This document shows positions 51,385 to 64,000 of a stretch of DNA of 64,000 nucleotides, in pieces. The translations under genes were made by a program, and so were the position numbers. The notes under the pieces were generated by a model, which was not told where the DNA came from, did no database searches, and saw nothing but the letters and a program-made list of their open reading frames with translations. Source of the stretch: JAHBNG01 sp039028975 (lineage in GTDB: Bacteria > Chloroflexota > Anaerolineae > Caldilineales > Caldilineaceae); assembly GCA_039028975.1 (NCBI GenBank), contig JBCCHB010000077.1, positions 13,343 through 77,342 of the forward strand. Direction: 5' to 3'. The stretch's first letter is position 1, and every line of letters begins with the position of its first letter.

Positions 51385-52731
51385 TTATTGAGCAGCGGCC
51401 TTTGCGGGTACACCGTAAACCAATTCACCGTCACCCACATCTTTTGTTACAATAGAACCAGCTCCAGTGCGGGCACCCTTACCAACGCTAATGGGGGCAA
51501 CCAACATTGTGTCACTACCAATAAATGAATTGGCACCAATATGAGTCTTGTGTTTATTTTCACCATCAAAATTGCAGGTGATTGTACCAGCACCAATGTT
51601 GACGTTGCCTTCGATATGGGAATCGCCAAGATAACTAAAGTGTCCCATTTTTGTACCTGGCCCTAAGTAGCTATTCTTTACTTCACCAAAGTTCCCAAGA
51701 TGAACGCCAGCATCCAGGATAGCGCCTTTACGCAGGTGAGAAAACGGACCAATGTCGCAATGTTCTGCCATAGATGCGTATTCCACAACAGACTGGGAAA
51801 CCGAACAGTGATCACCAATCTGACTATCTATAATGTGCGATGTAGGGCCGATAACACAATCTCTGCCGATTTCCGTACATCCCTCAAGAATTGTAGCAGG
51901 CATAATTCTTGTATCCTGACCGATGGAAACAGTATCATCAATATATGTACTGTCAGGATCAACAATTGTCACTCCAGAAAGCATCAATCTGTTCAGAATG
52001 CGGCGACGCATGATTTGTTCAGCATGGGCTAAGTGAATTCGCGTGTTAATTCCATCTACCTCTTCAATATCTGCGAAAGTAGAGGCAATTCGTTTGCCTT
52101 GTGCAACAGCAATCTCTACCATATCCGTCAAATAATATTCACCTTTCGCGCTCAAGGGAATGGAAGAGAGATTATCCCATAGCCAATTGGCATCAAAACA
52201 ATATATGCCAGGGTTTAATTCGCGTATTTTTAGCTGTTCTGCAGTACAAGCAGCTTCTTCCACAATAGCTGAAATCTTCCCATCTGTATCACGAAGGATT
52301 CGTCCAAAGCCTTGAGGATCATCTCTAACAACTGTTAACATTGCTAAAGCCAAATTGCCAGTAGCCTGCTCTTGAATAAACAGATCGGCAAGGCCTCGCA
52401 AAGTTTCTCCACGCAGGAGAGGCATGTCACCATAAATCACAATAATGGCATCTACTTGGCCACGTAACAACGATTCTGCCTGTTGAACAGCATGGCCAGT
52501 TCCTAATTGTTCCTCCTGTACAGCATATTGAACTCGGTCTGTAAGAACACGCTTGACATCCTCTTTGCCATGACCGACAACAGCAGTAGGTAGTTCACTA
52601 CTAACCTGATTTGCGATTTCGACACTCCACTCAACCAAAGTTCGCCCAGCCACTCGATGAAGCTGTTTGGGTAATTTTGACTTCATACGCGTGCCATAGC
52701 CGGCAGCCAGAATAACAGTAGATATCTTCAC
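51385..52731 (-). CDS. glmU: Bifunctional N-acetylglucosamine-1-phosphate uridyltransferase/glucosamine-1-P acetyltransferase
   Basis: GlmU makes UDP-N-acetylglucosamine for peptidoglycan and glycans. The N-terminal pyrophosphorylase shows LAAGYGTRMKSKLPK, IIVIYGDMPLL and NPGIYCFD. The C-terminal left-handed beta-helix acetyltransferase contains FGEVKNSYLGPGTKMGHFSYLGDS and NIGAGTITCNFDG. Length 448 is normal. The start is GTG with GAGG upstream. It is the last gene before the rRNA terminator and is not clearly in an operon. Confidence 0.96.
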   Translation of the reverse strand: MKISTVILAAGYGTRMKSKLPKQLHRVAGRTLVEWSVEIANQVSSELPTAVVGHGKEDVKRVLTDRVQYAVQEEQLGTGHAVQQAESLLRGQVDAIIVIYGDMPLLRGETLRGLADLFIQEQATGNLALAMLTVVRDDPQGFGRILRDTDGKISAIVEEAACTAEQLKIRELNPGIYCFDANWLWDNLSSIPLSAKGEYYLTDMVEIAVAQGKRIASTFADIEEVDGINTRIHLAHAEQIMRRRILNRLMLSGVTIVDPDSTYIDDTVSIGQDTRIMPATILEGCTEIGRDCVIGPTSHIIDSQIGDHCSVSQSVVEYASMAEHCDIGPFSHLRKGAILDAGVHLGNFGEVKNSYLGPGTKMGHFSYLGDSHIEGNVNIGAGTITCNFDGENKHKTHIGANSFIGSDTMLVAPISVGKGARTGAGSIVTKDVGDGELVYGVPAKAAAQ

Positions 52732-52776
52732 AGCTAAACCTCATAAGTGCATCCAAAAGATCAAAGATTGGGAAAC

Positions 52777-52818
52777 AAAAAAACCAGGACGCGATTATTA
52801 AAATCGGTGACCTGGTTT
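52777..52818 (-). terminator. rrn: Rho-independent terminator of the rRNA operon
   Basis: On the minus strand AAACCAGG pairs with CCTGGTTT, with an inner CGATT/AATCG stem, and a TTTTTTT tract follows. It lies about 155 bases beyond the 5S gene, as expected for the end of the operon. Confidence 0.85.
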
Positions 52819-52972
52819 CGTAAGAATAATAAAAAAAGATTCAATTTACATTTGAATCTAAAGTGATGGAAAGAATATAAATCGGGAGGGATTTCCTCAA
52901 CCATTGAAGATAATAACAAAAACAGTATTCACAAAAGTGTATACTGTAAAAACATAAAAAAAGAGAGTTTAT

Positions 52973-53089
52973 GTTGGCAATGGTCTACTCTCGCATACAG
53001 TTGCCCATACACTACCATCGACGCTAGTGGACTTAACTACCGGGTTCGAGATGGATCCGGGTGTACCCCCACCGCACTAATCACCAACA
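52973..53089 (-). rRNA. rrf: 5S ribosomal RNA
   Basis: Read on the minus strand it starts TTGGTGATTAGTGCGG and continues with the conserved CCCGGATCCATCTCGAACC loop. It ends CCATTGCCAAC, which pairs with the 5' end. Length about 115 is standard. It is the last RNA gene of the operon; ends are estimated to within a few bases. Confidence 0.93.
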
Positions 53090-53237
53090 AAACTCTCAGT
53101 TTAACAAGTTTATAGATTGTATTCAATACAACTTAATAAGTATCAATCCATTAGTTTGATACATTAAAAACTGAAAGGGATTAGGAATTCTTCATTTACA
53201 AAGCAGAAACAAGTAACATAAAAAAGGTATATTAAGA

Positions 53238-56160
<2,923 letters not shown>

Positions 56161-56336
56161 TAACCTTCGTTACGTCATTCTAACTACTTAATTTAAATGA
56201 AGATATCCTAATCCTATTCAGTTTTTAAGGTACCAAACAAATCAAACGATTAATAATAAACATCAAATTAAATGACAAAACTTAAATACGCTTACTTATA
56301 GTCATCTACTTTAGTATTTAGTCATTAACTGTTTAA

Positions 56337-56411
<75 letters not shown>

Positions 56412-56568
56412 ACAGGTACACAGCACATTAACCGCTGAAGAGTGATAAGGAGAAAACGCCCTGATAAAGTTTGATTTAGTATTTGTTTTGTTTTCGTCTG
56501 GATAGTCGCTTCGCTGCTTACGCAGTTACTTTTATGTTCTTATTCAGAACATTCGACTTTACCTTTAG

Positions 56569-58087
<1,519 letters not shown>

Positions 58088-58827
58088 AATTCTTCTTGCA
58101 AAGAATTAACACAGGACATTTCCTGCCTTATCACTCTTCAGTTGTTAATGTACCTATGTGCTACGAACACAACAACCTAAACACGCCAAAACTTTATTTG
58201 GCCATTCTTACAAACTCTAAGAACAAAGCCACTAAAATTTTTTATAAAATCTACATGATATGAAATGCTGATTTCGGGTATTAACGGGCGTGCTACAGAC
58301 TGCTCAACCGCAGACACGAGAATGGATTATATCACAGTGGCAAAGCTTTGTCAAGTACTAATTTTGGTTTTTCACCTTAAATTTCTGAGTCGGAATGCTA
58401 GACCCTAAAACCTACTTAATCCCCTGGATATATTCCTGTTAATGTACTTTACCGGACAGCTCCATCACATTTTTTGAAAGTCTTCTGTTCAAACCTTCTC
58501 ATTCATTGTGAGTTGATATTGGTTATCATCTCGCTTCCGGTGAGGACGGATTTTATCATGGGTTTTTGTAGATGTCAAATTGGATTTAGAAAAAAACGAG
58601 CTTCTTTTTCTGTACGCTTTATTCTTAGAGCCGAAAGCTTGATAAAACCCAAGGAAAGATCTCTCGCTCACTCGAGATGATAGATACAAAGTTTGGGCTT
58701 TATTTGATCTGAATCCCTTAGAAAATCGTTGGGAAATGGATGTCTTATGGGTAATCTCAGACAGGTTGGCAACACAAATCTAATCAGTAGTTCGCAAATG
58801 AGCCTCAACATAAATTCACCAAGTATA
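58088..58827. other. rRNA operon leader and upstream non-coding region
   Basis: About 240 bases separate the 16S gene from its promoter at 58326-58354. The rest, to the biotin carrier gene, is AT-rich. Open frames here are short and have no family resemblance. AGATCTCTCGCTCACTCGAG at about 58658 resembles a short palindrome near 1180. Confidence 0.6.
58326..58354 (-). promoter_or_regulatory. rrn: Consensus sigma-70 promoter of the rRNA operon
   Basis: On the minus strand TTGACA (58349-58354) and TATAAT (58326-58331) are both perfect consensus, with a 17 base spacer. Transcription would begin about 230 bases upstream of mature 16S, the expected length of an rRNA leader. Confidence 0.92.
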
Positions 58828-59322
58828 CTATTCGAGCAAAATCAATACTGAGTTCTGCTCAACCCGCTGCCCCGGTGCCACCTCAATCTGGGTTACTATA
58901 CCACTACGCGGAGCTCGAATCTCATTCTCCATCTTCATGGCTTCCAGAATAATTAAAGGCAGGCCTTCTTCTACCTCTTGCCCCTCTTCTACTAATACCT
59001 TTACCACCAGTCCAGGGATGGGGGCATTGACGGCTGCTTTTCCGCTCAGATCGGACGACATTTGCCGTCCAGCATTTAGTCGCCTGGAACGTTCATCTTC
59101 AACTTGTATCTGGAATTGCTCACCGTATAGGGTGACATTATAGTTGAATCGGTCAGAGCCAATCAACAGCTCATGGCTCGTGCCATCAAAGAGCATGCTG
59201 TACAGTTCTGTCATGCCACTCTGTTTTAGATCAACCCGAATGGCCGTACCATCAACGAATAGCTCTTCTGGTGTGATCTCAATCTCATATTCATTTTCGC
59301 CGACTCTCGCGTAGTATTTCAC
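58828..59322 (-). CDS. Biotin carboxyl carrier protein of an acyl-CoA carboxylase
   Basis: This 164 residue carrier has the biotinyl domain at the C-terminus, with biotin Lys in LEAMKMENE. The preceding 85 residues (YYARVGENEYEIEI... YGEQFQIQV) resemble the BT/linker segment of propionyl-CoA carboxylase alpha subunits. It is as if a fused alpha subunit were split after the biotin carboxylase domain. The GTG start overlaps the carboxylase stop as GTGA with AGGAGG upstream. A longer ATG start at 59364 would overlap more and is less likely. It is the last gene of the operon. Confidence 0.85.
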   Translation of the reverse strand: MKYYARVGENEYEIEITPEELFVDGTAIRVDLKQSGMTELYSMLFDGTSHELLIGSDRFNYNVTLYGEQFQIQVEDERSRRLNAGRQMSSDLSGKAAVNAPIPGLVVKVLVEEGQEVEEGLPLIILEAMKMENEIRAPRSGIVTQIEVAPGQRVEQNSVLILLE

Positions 59323-60833
59323 CAGCGACCTCCTACAGAGCGCATACGCCCAGCTCGTTTCCACATGTTTTCAGCGACTCGATTATTCTCCTGCGAGCCG
59401 ATATGAACAGCCTGTCGCCCTTCTTCGTTGGCAATCAGGGCTGCGGCCACCGCGGCAATTCGTTCATACTCACCCGCTTTACTGGAGCGACCGACAGCTC
59501 GCCTACGGCTTAGGAAGCCTGTGTCAAAGGTACCCCAAATAAATTCAGTGCTATCCATAATCTCTTGGTGAAAAGGAATAGATGTCTTGATCCCACCGAT
59601 CCGGTATTCACTGAGTGCTCTTCTCATTCGCAAGATTGCTTCAGCTCTGTTGTCGCCAAGAACGATTAGCTTTGCCATCATCGGATCATAATATAGACTG
59701 GCTTCAAAACCTCGGTAAAGGGCACTTTCTACCCGCACACCAGGGCCGTTTGGCTCTTTCAAATAGTTCACTACACCTGTACTAGGTAAAAAATTATTGC
59801 TCGGATCTTCAGACGTAATCCGGCATTCGATAGACCAGCCCTTTGGCATAATTTCTTCCTGAGTATAACGTAGCCGTCGTCCATCGGCAATCGTTATCTG
59901 CTCCTTTACAATATCCACACCCGTGACCATCTCTGTGACGGGGTGCTCAACTTGTAGCCGAGTGTTCATTTCTAGAAAATAGTACTTATTCTCAGATGAG
60001 TCGAAAAGAAACTCAATTGTTCCAGCATTTACATAGTTCACTGCCTGAGCAGCAGCAATAGCGACTTGACCCATCTCTTCACGAAGTGCCTCACTGACGG
60101 CAACGCTAGGGGCCTCTTCGATTAGTTTTTGATGCCTTCGTTGGATACTACACTCTCGTTCACCAAGATGAATTGTATTGCCATGACTATCGGCTAAAAT
60201 CTGGATCTCGATATGACGAGCGTTGGTAATCAGCTTCTCTAAATAGACCTCATCATTGCCGAAGGCACCAGCTGCCTCGCGCCGAGCAGCATCGAGCGCA
60301 CTTTCAAATTCGGACTCATCATGAACTGCACGCATCCCTTTACCGCCACCTCCAGCGCTAGCCTTAATCATCAGTGGAAAACCAATCTCTGCGGTTGCGT
60401 TCTTTAACTCATCATCATGCAATCCTTTTGCCGTTCCAGGCACCAAGGGGACGTTACGGCGAGCGACAGTCTCACGGGCGGTCTGCTTGTCTCCCATCTT
60501 GTCAATAGCATCTGGACTTGGACCGATAAAAGTAATTCCAGCATCAACGCAAGCCGCAGCAAATTCAGCATTTTCGGCGAGAAACCCGTAGCCTGGGTGA
60601 ATGGCATCAACATTGGCACGTCGAGCGACATCAATGATTTTGTCAATGCGCAAATAGCTATCTCGGCTAGGTGGTGGGCCAACATGGTATGCCTCATCAG
60701 CATACCGTACGTGTAAAGAAGAGCGATCTGCGTCAGAAAAAATGGCAACCGTTCCAATACCACGCTCGCCACATGCGCGCAAGACACGAACAGCAATTTC
60801 GCCACGGTTGGCAACTAATACTTTTTTAAACAT
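59319..60833 (-). CDS. accC: Biotin carboxylase subunit of an acyl-CoA carboxylase
   Basis: Carboxylates biotin using ATP and bicarbonate. The ATP-grasp domain carries the glycine-rich KASAGGGGKGMRAVH, IEIQILADSHGNTIHLGERECSIQRR and the MNTRLQVEHPVTE catalytic block. At 504 residues it is about 55 longer than free-standing AccC, and the extra C-terminal piece (YERIAAVAAALIANEEGRQ) is typical of acyl-CoA carboxylase alpha chains. It starts just after a 200 residue unknown gene and overlaps the carrier gene by four bases. Confidence 0.94.
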   Translation of the reverse strand: MFKKVLVANRGEIAVRVLRACGERGIGTVAIFSDADRSSLHVRYADEAYHVGPPPSRDSYLRIDKIIDVARRANVDAIHPGYGFLAENAEFAAACVDAGITFIGPSPDAIDKMGDKQTARETVARRNVPLVPGTAKGLHDDELKNATAEIGFPLMIKASAGGGGKGMRAVHDESEFESALDAARREAAGAFGNDEVYLEKLITNARHIEIQILADSHGNTIHLGERECSIQRRHQKLIEEAPSVAVSEALREEMGQVAIAAAQAVNYVNAGTIEFLFDSSENKYYFLEMNTRLQVEHPVTEMVTGVDIVKEQITIADGRRLRYTQEEIMPKGWSIECRITSEDPSNNFLPSTGVVNYLKEPNGPGVRVESALYRGFEASLYYDPMMAKLIVLGDNRAEAILRMRRALSEYRIGGIKTSIPFHQEIMDSTEFIWGTFDTGFLSRRRAVGRSSKAGEYERIAAVAAALIANEEGRQAVHIGSQENNRVAENMWKRAGRMRSVGGRW

Positions 60834-60834
60834 G

Positions 60835-61437
60835 TTAGATCTCTTGTCTGTGAAGGCGGGTCATGACAAAGATCTTATCATGACTGTAGGTTGATAGAGG
60901 TAAATCGGCTGATTCATGCCACTGGCCAAAGAGCGGATCACCAGGATTCAAAATTAGTCGGGATATCTGCCATACTGTTGCGCCAATTGTCCGGCCAATA
61001 GATGTAGAAAAGTTGTCTTCTACGATACCAAAGATACGGCTTATACCCGTTAGGTAACGTGTTTCCCAAGTTCCCCAAGGCAAGCGGCCTTCATCATCAG
61101 GACCGACAATTACGCGCAAAGGCACATTTTCGCAGTGAACTAGCAGAAATCCTATCTCCTGCCCATCCTCTTTTACTAATTCAGCCTCTTGAATCTGCCC
61201 GCTAAAGGCATATGTACCAGGCGAAATTCGAACAAATTTTGAGGAAAGGGCCTCTGCTTGGACTGCAAACCAACTCTCACCAGCCGGCTCTGGCAACAGC
61301 ACACTCGTCTCTAAGGTTAGGTCAAGTGAATGACCTTGTTGTAAATTGACCGCGCCCATCAGGCTGAATTGCTCGGTCGATAACTCAAATTCCACATCAT
61401 GCACTTCGCTCCCTCGATAGTGGTTGAAGTGGTTCAT
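60835..61437 (-). CDS. Unknown 200 aa protein in the carboxylase operon
   Basis: The sequence is not recognised. It reads as a beta-rich soluble protein, with alternating strands (FSLMGAVNLQQGHSLDLTLET, GQIQEAELVKEDGQEIGFLLVH) and a Trp-rich C-terminal half (GTWETRYLTG, ATVWQISRLI). It overlaps the carboxyltransferase stop by four bases (ATGA) and ends one base before the biotin carboxylase start codon, so it is made with the enzyme. Possible roles are an assembly factor or small subunit, but neither is shown. Confidence 0.75.
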   Translation of the reverse strand: MNHFNHYRGSEVHDVEFELSTEQFSLMGAVNLQQGHSLDLTLETSVLLPEPAGESWFAVQAEALSSKFVRISPGTYAFSGQIQEAELVKEDGQEIGFLLVHCENVPLRVIVGPDDEGRLPWGTWETRYLTGISRIFGIVEDNFSTSIGRTIGATVWQISRLILNPGDPLFGQWHESADLPLSTYSHDKIFVMTRLHRQEI

Positions 61438-62990
61438 AAGGGTACATTCCCATGTTTTTTGGGAGGCGTGCTTGCCTGCTTATTTTGCAACATCTCCAAA
61501 GCATTTATAAGGCGGGGGCGAGTTTCCCTCGGTTCAATCACATCATCAATAAAGCCTGAAGCGGCTGCAATATATGGATTTGCAAAACGTTCGCGATACT
61601 CTTCAACTAATTCATCCTTACGCTCTGTGGGATTATCGACGCTCTGTAACTCCCGCCGGAACACCACATTCACGGCACCTTCAGCCCCCATTACAGCAAT
61701 CTCTGCAGTTGGCCAAGCAAAGACAAGATCAGCACCCAGATGGCGTGGATTCATGACACAGTAAGCTCCACCGTATGCCTTTCGTACAATGACTGTTAAT
61801 TTGGGAACCGTTGCTTCGGAGAAAGCGTAAAGTAATTTGGCACCGTGCCGAATGATGCCGCCATGCTCCTGGGTAACACCGGGCATAAAGCCAGGAACAT
61901 CTTCTAACACAATTAATGGAATATTGAAGCAATCACAGAAGCGTACAAAGCGGGCGGCTTTCTGGCTGGCAGATACGTCTAGCACGCCTGCTAGAACCGC
62001 AGGCTGCTGAGCAATTATCCCTACTGAGCGACCTCCCAATCTGGCAAACCCAACGATGATATTCTGCGCCCAGTTTTCGTGTACTTCTAAGAACTGTCCT
62101 TCATCTACAACCAGCTTGATAATTTGCTTCATGTCGTAGGCTTTATTGGGATTATCAGGGACAATTGTATCTAGTGCAGTCTCTTGGCGTAGCGGATCAT
62201 CTTGTCCTATGTGAGGTGGCGGATCTTCCATGTTATTGGCAGGCAAAAAGTCTATCATTTGCTGTACGAGGAAAAGTGCATCCTCTTCGTTTGTAGCAGC
62301 AAAATGAGCTACGCCCGATTTGCTAGCGTGAATAAAAGCACCACCTAATTCCTCAAAACTAACATCTTCTTGGGTAACGGTTTTTACAACATCGGGACCC
62401 GTAACAAACATATGACTCGTCTCTTCAACCATGATGACAAAGTCAGTTAGTGCCGGGCTGTATACTGCACCACCAGAACATGGCCCCATGATGACGCTAA
62501 TCTGTGGGATGACACCCGAAGCCAACACATTGCGATGAAAAATATCTGCGTAGCCAGCTAAACTATGAACACCCTCTTGAATTCGCGCCCCCCCAGAATC
62601 ATTTAGACCGATTAGCGGTGCCCCATTTTGCATGGCCATATCCATAATCTTACAGATTTTCTGTGCATGAGCCGGGCCAACAGTTCCACCAATCACGGTA
62701 AAATCTTGCGAATAAAGGTATATTAAGCGCCCATTAATGGTCCCATAACCTGTTATAACGCCATCGCCTAAAAATCTGCGCTCGTCTAAACCAAAATCAG
62801 TGCTCTTGTGGGTGACAAATATATCAAGTTCTCGAAACGTTCCTTTATCCACCAACAATTCCAAACGCTCTCGAGCAGTCATCTTACCCTTGGCGTGTTG
62901 AGCGGCAATTCGCTCCTCCCCTCCACCACTAGCAGACTGGGCCTTTTTTTCTCTTAATGCAATGGTCAAATTCTGTGTCTGTTCGTTCAA
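61434..62990 (-). CDS. Acyl-CoA carboxylase carboxyltransferase (beta) subunit
   Basis: This 518 residue subunit transfers CO2 from biotin to an acyl-CoA. It has the PccB/AccD5-type two-crotonase fold: MTARERLELLVDKGTFRELD and GGTVGPAHAQKICKIMDMA in the N-half, MGPCSGGAVYSPALTDF as the oxyanion region, and VRKAYGGAYCVMNPRHLGAD in the C-half. The substrate-deciding residue near 'DxPGF' (DVPGFMPG) is of the usual kind, so propionyl- or acetyl-CoA are both possible. The start appears to be TTG, overlapping the preceding ORF as TTGA. Confidence 0.93.
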   Translation of the reverse strand: MNEQTQNLTIALREKKAQSASGGGEERIAAQHAKGKMTARERLELLVDKGTFRELDIFVTHKSTDFGLDERRFLGDGVITGYGTINGRLIYLYSQDFTVIGGTVGPAHAQKICKIMDMAMQNGAPLIGLNDSGGARIQEGVHSLAGYADIFHRNVLASGVIPQISVIMGPCSGGAVYSPALTDFVIMVEETSHMFVTGPDVVKTVTQEDVSFEELGGAFIHASKSGVAHFAATNEEDALFLVQQMIDFLPANNMEDPPPHIGQDDPLRQETALDTIVPDNPNKAYDMKQIIKLVVDEGQFLEVHENWAQNIIVGFARLGGRSVGIIAQQPAVLAGVLDVSASQKAARFVRFCDCFNIPLIVLEDVPGFMPGVTQEHGGIIRHGAKLLYAFSEATVPKLTVIVRKAYGGAYCVMNPRHLGADLVFAWPTAEIAVMGAEGAVNVVFRRELQSVDNPTERKDELVEEYRERFANPYIAAASGFIDDVIEPRETRPRLINALEMLQNKQASTPPKKHGNVPL

Positions 62991-63223
62991 TTTTTGCTCT
63001 CTTTTTCATTTTGGATATAGACATCGTGACGACGGGTATAAACCTTAGAGGTTGATAGCCCCAATCGGGTCAAGTATGGGTACTGAAAAATGATATCAAT
63101 ATCTAGAAGGATTTGTTTTTTGTAGGTATGTGTTGGCAACTCTAAATCTTGCAGTAGAAACAAGGAAGAACCAACAGAGGATGCTGTCTCTTTATTTGTA
63201 ACGGTGGTGCAACAGGAATCCAT
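62987..63223 (-). CDS. Possible small ORF upstream of the carboxyltransferase
   Basis: This 78 residue frame has no family resemblance and no good ribosome site (only AAGG close to the ATG). In its favour, its stop overlaps the TTG start of the carboxyltransferase as TTGA and it begins 22 bases after the preceding gene, an operon-like arrangement. It could still be a chance frame in a leader region. Confidence 0.45.
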   Translation of the reverse strand: MDSCCTTVTNKETASSVGSSLFLLQDLELPTHTYKKQILLDIDIIFQYPYLTRLGLSTSKVYTRRHDVYIQNEKESKN

Positions 63224-63244
63224 GCCTTGTTAAACCACTATCTC

Positions 63245-63640
63245 TTATGTTGTCGATAAGATAATTAATGTAGCTGCAAGAGCACCGGATAAAGTACAGA
63301 GTGCAAAGAACATAACGGAAATCACAATTACTCCACAGCCGAAGGCTAAATTGCTTACTAATGCACTCGATCCAGCAAGTGTAGTTAACCCAACACTGCT
63401 GAAAATCAACCCTATACTCAGGCAGATTAATCCAACGCCAATGCTCAACTCAAGGGTATACCCATTAACTGCATACATGAGAAATAGTCCAATCATTCCA
63501 CAAATTAGACCAAAGGCTGCGCTTAATAGAATAATTGGGGCCGAAGGTGCTGTGTCTTGAACTGTAAATGCCTCAGGCTCCAGGTCAAGCAACCCTTCAG
63601 ACAATGGTATTGGATTATCCGTGGGGAAGTCATGAATCAA
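63245..63640 (-). CDS. Small four-helix membrane protein
   Basis: This 131 residue protein has a hydrophilic start (MIHDFPTDNPIPLSEG) and four hydrophobic helices, IILLSAAFGLICGMIGLFLMY, LSIGVGLICLSIGLIF, LVSNLAFGCGVIVI and MFFALCTLSGALAATLI. The order of genes and same strand place it at the head of the carboxylase operon. Family is not recognised; the link to the carboxylase is only positional. Confidence 0.65.
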   Translation of the reverse strand: MIHDFPTDNPIPLSEGLLDLEPEAFTVQDTAPSAPIILLSAAFGLICGMIGLFLMYAVNGYTLELSIGVGLICLSIGLIFSSVGLTTLAGSSALVSNLAFGCGVIVISVMFFALCTLSGALAATLIILSTT

Positions 63641-63656
63641 TGTTACAACCTAGTTG

Positions 63657-63741
63657 TATACTAAACTCCGCCTGAAAACCGTAGGTTAGCCTTTCGACTA
63701 GAGCATCTGCAATCTACGATTTTCAAATCGACCGCAATACA
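63657..63741. repeat. R1 MITE-like inverted repeat, copy 7 (reverse orientation)
   Basis: The left end TATACTAAACTCCGCC with arm TGAAAACCGTAG is mirrored by CTACGATTTTCAAATCGACC and CGCAATAC. It stands about 17 bases upstream of the start of the membrane protein gene, in the expected promoter or leader region of the carboxylase operon. Confidence 0.78.
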
Positions 63742-63873
63742 CGAAAGGAATTCAGCGCTGGCGCAACTCAGTGTGGGTTCTACCAAGAGACAAGTTCACA
63801 TTCGGATGGGATATGTATATATGAATCTTTCATTTTCCGAAGTGGCTTAAAGATACTGAGTATTCTACACGAT

Positions 63874-64000
63874 ATAGATGGCCAGATAAAAATAGATGGC
63901 CAGATAAAAATAGATGGCCAGATAAAAATAGATGGCCAGATAAAAATAGATGGCCAGATAAAAATAGATGGCCAGATAAAAATAGATGGCCAGATAAAAA
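63874..64000. repeat. 18 bp tandem repeat ATAGATGGCCAGATAAAA, at least 7 copies
   Basis: Seven perfect 18 bp units run to the window edge and continue beyond it. The unit closely matches the left end of R2 elements (ATAGATGGCCAGAAAAG), so it probably arose by amplification of an R2 end. No change between units is seen. Confidence 0.95.

Larger units (their letters stand above)
63641..64000. other. Terminal intergenic region, 360 bp, no gene
   Basis: No gene is seen. It contains an R1 copy and an 18 bp tandem array that continues beyond the window. The rest (63742-63873) shows no recognisable feature. Confidence 0.6.

Noticed and set aside
58474..58689. Two short overlapping frames, one on each strand, upstream of the rRNA promoter
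   Set aside because: They overlap each other, have highly basic low-complexity translations and no ribosome site.
63874..64000. CRISPR array
   Set aside because: The 18 bp units are contiguous with no spacers between them, so this is a simple tandem repeat; no cas genes are in the window.

Overview
This 64 kb window is bacterial chromosome with a GC content near 50%. The rRNA operon, the split biotin-dependent carboxylase, the VanZ-lectin fusion and the exported proteins with Thr/Pro linkers and short hydrophobic C-terminal tails all resemble Chloroflexota of the Anaerolineae/Ardenticatenia type. This placement comes from gene-family recognition only; no database search was possible.

Layout. 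(1) 1-14.7 kb, plus strand: a surface-glycan cluster. It has a GT2 and several GT4-like glycosyltransferases, two PhyH-type oxygenases, a FemAB/GNAT-like acyltransferase, a formyltransferase next to a DegT-family sugar aminotransferase (together suggesting an N-formyl amino sugar), a VanZ-lectin membrane protein, a methyltransferase and a GT39-like integral membrane glycosyltransferase. (2) 14.7-25.9 kb: exported proteins. These are a clan GH-A-like glycosidase, a PQQ-type beta-propeller protein, an unknown secreted protein, a GNAT-glyoxalase fusion and a CAP-dockerin-cohesin-like protein. (3) 26-32 kb, minus strand: a tightly packed run of nfeD-type protease, methyltransferase, AAA ATPase, TOPRIM-like protein, frmA and frmB. 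The ATPase/TOPRIM pair is the best candidate for an undescribed or poorly described (possibly defence) module. (4) 32-45 kb, plus strand: a six-LysM L,D-transpeptidase, a GNAT/N-succinylamino acid racemase-like pair, a ferredoxin-like protein, cobS, mnmA, small membrane proteins, gatC-gatA behind a long leader with a transcription attenuator, and a class I aminotransferase. (5) 45.6-52.7 kb: an OmpR-type two-component pair, a second (GAF-PAS) histidine kinase, a CorC/HlyC-type CBS protein and glmU. (6) 52.9-58.4 kb, minus strand: 16S-tRNA-Ile-23S-5S with a consensus promoter and a terminator. (7) 58.8-63.6 kb, minus strand: an acyl-CoA carboxylase operon (carboxyltransferase, unknown 200 aa protein, biotin carboxylase, biotin carrier) with two small upstream ORFs.

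A striking feature is the density of short inverted-repeat (MITE-like) elements in the intergenic regions. Family R1 (about 85 bp) ends in TATA, has arms containing TTTGAAAACCGTAG-like sequence and occurs about ten times. Family R2 (about 95-113 bp) has arms containing GGCCAGAAAAG. There are also single elements at 6.36-6.54 kb and 20.60-20.73 kb. Two of these elements form the 3' ends of reading frames. One R1 and one R2 copy lie inside the predicted 5' leader of gatC. The window ends in an 18 bp tandem repeat that looks like an amplified R2 end.
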